Shown: positions 60,638 through 64,000 of the stretch, piece after piece
How the letters are laid out: every line of letters starts with the position of its first letter
How positions within the stretch are numbered: position 1 is the stretch's first letter
Assembly (NCBI GenBank): GCA_005223125.1
Contig: NJBH01000005.1
Span: 126,780-190,779, forward strand
DNA length: 64,000 nt
DNA from: Promethearchaeota archaeon Loki_b32
GTDB lineage: Archaea; Asgardarchaeota; Lokiarchaeia; Sigyniarchaeales; SOKP01
Direction: 5' to 3'
Translations under genes and position numbers: made by a program
Notes under the pieces: model-generated
The model's input: only the letters and a program-made list of their open reading frames with translations
Told to the model about the DNA's origin: nothing
Database searches by the model: none

Positions 60638-61357
60638 ATGACAAAAAAGAGAGATTTTTTATTAGTGTTAATTCTTTTCTTTGTCTGCTCTAGTTTTTTT
60701 ATTCCCAACCAAAACATAAATGTAGCATTTTTAGACCAAGAAAGTCAATTTCAAATTCAACTTTCTTATGAAGCTTCTTTAGCTTATGGTGAATATATTT
60801 ATTTTCACATTAACGCTGATGAAGATGATATAATTAGTTGGGAATTTTCAGGTTTAAACAATTATGTTGGTATTAAAGTATTTGCTATGACAGATATTGA
60901 ATTCTCAAAATTTCAAAATGCCCAAACTTGCTACTTATATACACTTTCAAATGGTTCTTATTATATAGATTCAGGAATTTTTTACCCTCCTTCTTATGAT
61001 ACATGGTATATTGTATTTCTTAATGCTGACCCCGTTGAGCAAACAACTTATTTGACTTATAATGTAGATATCGAAAGAGGAAACGATGGAGGAGATGATT
61101 CGATTTTTGAAGAAATTTTTTACCCTATTATAGCATTTGTTATTATTGGGAGCATCTGTGTAGCTATGGCTGAATATTCAAATAAACAAAAAAAGAAAAA
61201 AGAAGCAGAGATTATTAGTAAATTAGAACCGAGTTTTAGATCCTCTGAGCCTCAATCTTCTCCAAATGAACATGAATTGAAATATTGTTCTCAGTGTGGT
61301 ACTCCACAAAAAGTTAATGCTATTTATTGTATTAATTGTGGAAATAAATTTGATTAA
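60638..61357 (+). CDS. Exported membrane protein with C-terminal zinc ribbon
   Basis: This 239-residue protein has a signal sequence (residues 5-23), an outside beta-rich domain (about 30-150), one membrane helix (about 158-180, IIAFVIIGSICVAMAEY) and a basic stretch (NKQKKKKEAE). A cytosolic zinc ribbon ends it (YCSQCGTPQKVNAIYCINCG). The outside part resembles lectin- or emp24-like folds in having a single sheet (LSYEASLAYGEYIYFHINAD, DIISWEFSGLN), which is a weak impression. It may bring a signal to the inside. The partner is unknown. Confidence 0.6.
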   Translation: MTKKRDFLLVLILFFVCSSFFIPNQNINVAFLDQESQFQIQLSYEASLAYGEYIYFHINADEDDIISWEFSGLNNYVGIKVFAMTDIEFSKFQNAQTCYLYTLSNGSYYIDSGIFYPPSYDTWYIVFLNADPVEQTTYLTYNVDIERGNDGGDDSIFEEIFYPIIAFVIIGSICVAMAEYSNKQKKKKEAEIISKLEPSFRSSEPQSSPNEHELKYCSQCGTPQKVNAIYCINCGNKFD

Positions 61358-61362
61358 TCGTT

Positions 61363-62280
61363 TTACTCTTCTAACAATCCAAAAGTTTCTAGAATATTAT
61401 CTTCTGCTTTTTTTAACGAGTTAAGAGCTCTTCTTACATTTTTAGTTGAATTGTCTCCTTGCTTTTCTGCCGTTGCAAGAATACCACTAATAATTAAAAA
61501 TTGATTCTTGACTGTAGATTTAATGTCTTCTAAACGATTGACAGCTTTACTTATTTTTATTGATACATATTGACGTTCTATCAAAAATAAGGTGCTTATT
61601 AGGCCACTTGTATTTACAGGGATAACTTTACTGGATTGTAATTTTCTTAACGTATCATTAGTTAAAGCCAGGTAAACAGAATCAGGTATGAAGATAAGGG
61701 CAAAATTCATAGTTCCTACAGTTGGATTGATATATTTTATAACTTCTTTAGTTCTATTAATAACTAATGAATTTGCTTTTTTTCTCTGGTCTTTATTCAT
61801 AAAAACTAACTCACCTTCTTTTAACTCTCCTTCTAGGAAAAACTCTCCGGGTAATGAAAATTTAGAATCCATGGGGAGTATTCTATTATCTGGTGGCATA
61901 AAGATTGCAAAATCAACAATACCGCAACCAGATATTTCATATTGTTCTTGCCATAAATTCTCGGGGAAACTACTTAATATAAATTTAACAATTCCTTCAC
62001 CTACTCTACCTCTTACAGAGGGTTTCATTATCAGCGTATCATAAAAATGTTGAAAACTCAATTTTAAATCTGTTTGAAGACCCCTTACATCATCCAGTTG
62101 CTTAAAAAGTGTATTACTTAATGCTTGAATTGTAGAAACTGTACCATCCAATCTCAATGCAGACTCATTAATCTTATCTACAGATTGAAACTTTTTTCTT
62201 AATACCAAATAGATAATTATTTGGACTATTATAATTATAATAAGAGATGATATTGTAACTGCTAATATGATCTCTTCCAT
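61363..62280 (-). CDS. rmuC: RmuC family DNA recombination protein
   Basis: This 305-residue protein has an N-terminal membrane helix (5-28), a helical stalk and the RmuC nuclease-like core. GRVGEGIVKFILSSF is the GEWGE-like motif and GCGIVDFAIFMPPDNRILPM followed by DSKFSLPGEF gives the acids of the PD-(D/E)xK-type site. In bacteria RmuC limits inversions at repeats. It is convergent with the zinc-ribbon membrane protein, 5 bases apart. Confidence 0.8.
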   Translation of the reverse strand: MEEIILAVTISSLIIIIIVQIIIYLVLRKKFQSVDKINESALRLDGTVSTIQALSNTLFKQLDDVRGLQTDLKLSFQHFYDTLIMKPSVRGRVGEGIVKFILSSFPENLWQEQYEISGCGIVDFAIFMPPDNRILPMDSKFSLPGEFFLEGELKEGELVFMNKDQRKKANSLVINRTKEVIKYINPTVGTMNFALIFIPDSVYLALTNDTLRKLQSSKVIPVNTSGLISTLFLIERQYVSIKISKAVNRLEDIKSTVKNQFLIISGILATAEKQGDNSTKNVRRALNSLKKAEDNILETFGLLEE

Positions 62281-62368
62281 TTTGCTTTCACCTCGCTTAA
62301 TTTATTATTTATATGTTAGGTTATATTTTTTTTACAAATTTATATATTTTGATAAATTTGTATAATTT

Positions 62369-62869
62369 ATGAAATCTAATGAAAGTGAATCAGATATACC
62401 AAAAGAATGTCCTAAATGTAGAATGAATTTAAGATTAATCGTCGGTGACCTTGGAAGATTCTTAGGTTGTACAGGATATCCGCAATGCAACTATACTCTT
62501 AATATTCATGACGAAATTCAATGCCCTTCCTGTGGTAAACCAATGCAAATTCGTGAGGGGCAATATGGAAAATTTTTGGGTTGTACTGGATTTCCTGATT
62601 GTAGGTTCACGTTTAATGTTATAGAATCCAAAAAGAAAGAGCCAATGAAGAAACTCGAGATGGATGTTGGGGAAGCCTCGATATCTGTTGAAAAAATACG
62701 AGAAATATTAAAAAACGAATGGTTTAGCCTTGATAATATTGCCGTGAAGCTAAAAATACAAGATAAGACTGATATCAAATTCCTTCAAATGCAATTGAGA
62801 AAACTTGAAAAAAATGATGATTTAACCATAAAGATTGTTCATGAACAAAAATTCTGGAAAATGAAATAA
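62369..62869 (+). CDS. Protein with two topoisomerase-type zinc fingers
   Basis: This 166-residue protein has two C4 fingers as found at the end of topoisomerase I. The first uses cysteines 14, 17, 34 and 40 (GRFLGCTGYPQCNYTL), the second 52, 55, 72 and 78 (GKFLGCTGFPDCRFTF). A winged-helix-like part follows (VEKIREILKNEWFSLDNIAV, LQMQLRKLEKNDDL). The topoisomerase core is absent. It probably binds single-stranded DNA. It starts 88 bases from the rmuC gene, divergently. Confidence 0.75.
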   Translation: MKSNESESDIPKECPKCRMNLRLIVGDLGRFLGCTGYPQCNYTLNIHDEIQCPSCGKPMQIREGQYGKFLGCTGFPDCRFTFNVIESKKKEPMKKLEMDVGEASISVEKIREILKNEWFSLDNIAVKLKIQDKTDIKFLQMQLRKLEKNDDLTIKIVHEQKFWKMK

Positions 62870-63114
62870 TAGACCAAGAATCTTACTTTAGGAGATTCAA
62901 TAACAAATATTAGATAGCTTATTCTTGATGAAAAACAGCTTGAATTTAATATTCATATAATATACTCCTTTTTGATTAAATTCTAATTATTAAACTTTTG
63001 AAAATAATTATTTTCATCTGTTTCAGTCTAAATTAAATAACATTTATTTTTACCTAAATGTACAATATAATTAAGAAATTTTAAGATAAAATTCAATGAG
63101 TTGAGATTTGTTTA

Positions 63115-64000
63115 ATGTCGAGAAGTATTTTAAAAACTCCTTTTAAAGAATTACCTCAGGCTCTAGTTGAGGATATGTTATACCAATGCGATGGAATAAG
63201 TAAAAAATTGTCATCTACGTTTCAAAATTTGGTAGATCTTAAAAAAAAAGCAAGAAAGATATTAAAAGATAAAGATTTACTGAAGAAGGATTCTAAGATT
63301 ATATTAACGCCATCTCATCCAACAACTTGTGGTGTAGATGGAGCTTTTGCCATTGAGAAATTGCTCTCTACAGATATAGTTGGTATTGCTGGTGTGGCGG
63401 TTGAAGGATTAGCTCCTCCAACAGAAGTTCGACATTGGCCAGTACCATATCATAACTCTAATGTTCTAACTTTACCCCATAATGATACTACAGCTTTAAT
63501 TTCAAGAGCAATAATGATGTGTATGGAATTAAATTTGGCGGGAAATGCACCTCACGATGTGGTATTTATAGATGGTTCATTAATAACACCTTTTATAAAA
63601 CTAACTCAAGCTTTAAATCCTAACATTAAACCAGTGAAGGAATTGATGGATGTACTTTATAGTAAATTAAAACCTGCATTGAATTCGTATGAAAAAATAC
63701 TTCTTTCAAAAAAAACGGATCAAATATTTACTGGTGTGCCTAAATATACTACCATAAATCAAATATCACAAGATATTCTGAATTTAAAGGGATTTGAAGA
63801 TCGTGGATTACTTTCCTTCATTTTAAAAGCAGGTGAATTCATAAGACCGTTCAAAATCAAAAAACCAATATCTAAACGAATCCTTGAATATCTGCCATCT
63901 GATGCAATAGAACAATTTAAAAGGATTTTAAATGCATTAAATGAGATTAATATGGTTTATTATAGAACTTCTGAATTTTTTCCAGTAGTACGAGTGGAAA
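63115..64000 (+). CDS. NurA-like nuclease (3' end cut by window)
   Basis: The frame opens at ATG 63115 and stays open to the window end (295 codons). TTCGVDGAFAIEKLLSTDIV matches the GxDGS start of the NurA domain with its first acid, and DVVFIDGSLITPFIKL the second (DGSL). The helical insert between them fits. In archaea NurA works with the HerA ATPase in DNA end resection; herA is not in the window. It follows the topoisomerase-finger gene on the same strand, so a DNA-repair neighbourhood with rmuC is plausible. Confidence 0.65.
   Translation, partial: MSRSILKTPFKELPQALVEDMLYQCDGISKKLSSTFQNLVDLKKKARKILKDKDLLKKDSKIILTPSHPTTCGVDGAFAIEKLLSTDIVGIAGVAVEGLAPPTEVRHWPVPYHNSNVLTLPHNDTTALISRAIMMCMELNLAGNAPHDVVFIDGSLITPFIKLTQALNPNIKPVKELMDVLYSKLKPALNSYEKILLSKKTDQIFTGVPKYTTINQISQDILNLKGFEDRGLLSFILKAGEFIRPFKIKKPISKRILEYLPSDAIEQFKRILNALNEINMVYYRTSEFFPVVRVE

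Noticed and set aside
1..64000. tRNA, rRNA, CRISPR array or integrase attachment site
   Set aside because: I looked for T-arm consensus, regular spaced repeats and tyrosine or serine recombinase motifs and saw none; a dedicated tRNA or CRISPR search could still find a weak one.

Overview
The window reads as a chromosomal segment of an Asgard archaeon (Promethearchaeota), most like Lokiarchaeia. The DNA is very AT-rich and genes often start with TTG or GTG. There is an archaeal-type geranylgeranyl reductase-like flavoprotein and a NurA-like nuclease. Most telling are the eukaryote-like parts: a Rag/Arf-type small GTPase beside longin-like proteins, Roadblock/LC7 proteins, a TPR protein ending in a Ras-fold domain, and an HSDL2-like dehydrogenase. 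I saw no tRNA, rRNA or CRISPR array.

Layout. 1-4.5 kb (minus) is a membrane operon: a small membrane protein, an ABC ATPase, an ABC-2 permease, a 31-residue membrane peptide and three tandem paralogous membrane proteins, the last cut by the window edge. 4.8-16.4 kb holds a WD40 propeller, a methyltransferase, an SDR, a radical SAM/SPASM protein, a GH3 glycosidase, an old-yellow-enzyme-like reductase, a degenerate GDPD-like protein, a haloalkane dehalogenase-like hydrolase and a repeat protein. 16.4-21.8 kb holds an AbiEi-like regulator, a decayed membrane gene, a secreted M6-like metalloprotease, a coiled-coil zinc-ribbon protein and a QueG-like iron-sulfur protein. 22.0-25.3 kb is a compact plus-strand module: an exported single-span protein with a cytosolic longin-like tail, a GTPase with the HKxD motif typical of Rag GTPases, and a small longin-like protein. 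25.7-44.3 kb is mostly metabolic and membrane genes: an RCK protein, methyltransferases, hydrolases, HSDL2-like SDR, Na/Ca exchanger, TudS-like protein, an MBL/SRPBCC/HxlR group, a CoA-transferase, Fpg and an E2-like acyltransferase.

44.5-54.1 kb and 59.5-60.6 kb are accessory DNA: a TnpB gene, HepT/MntA, three PIN/ribbon-helix-helix pairs and two DUF433/DUF5615 pairs, mixed with decayed copies of the same genes and short repeats. Between these blocks, 54.2-59.4 kb carries a same-strand cluster: a coiled-coil protein, a TPR protein with a GTPase-like domain lacking the P-loop lysine, a Roadblock zinc-ribbon protein, a receiver-like protein with Asn at the phospho-acceptor, and a second Roadblock protein. 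The window ends with RmuC, a protein with two topoisomerase-type zinc fingers, and a partial NurA-like gene.

The two best candidates for undescribed systems are the Rag-like GTPase/longin module at 22.0-25.3 kb and the TPR-pseudoGTPase/Roadblock/pseudo-receiver cluster at 54.2-59.4 kb. Many intergenic gaps are gene graveyards in which coding frames can still be read across stops and frameshifts. All family assignments come from reading motifs by eye, with no database search.
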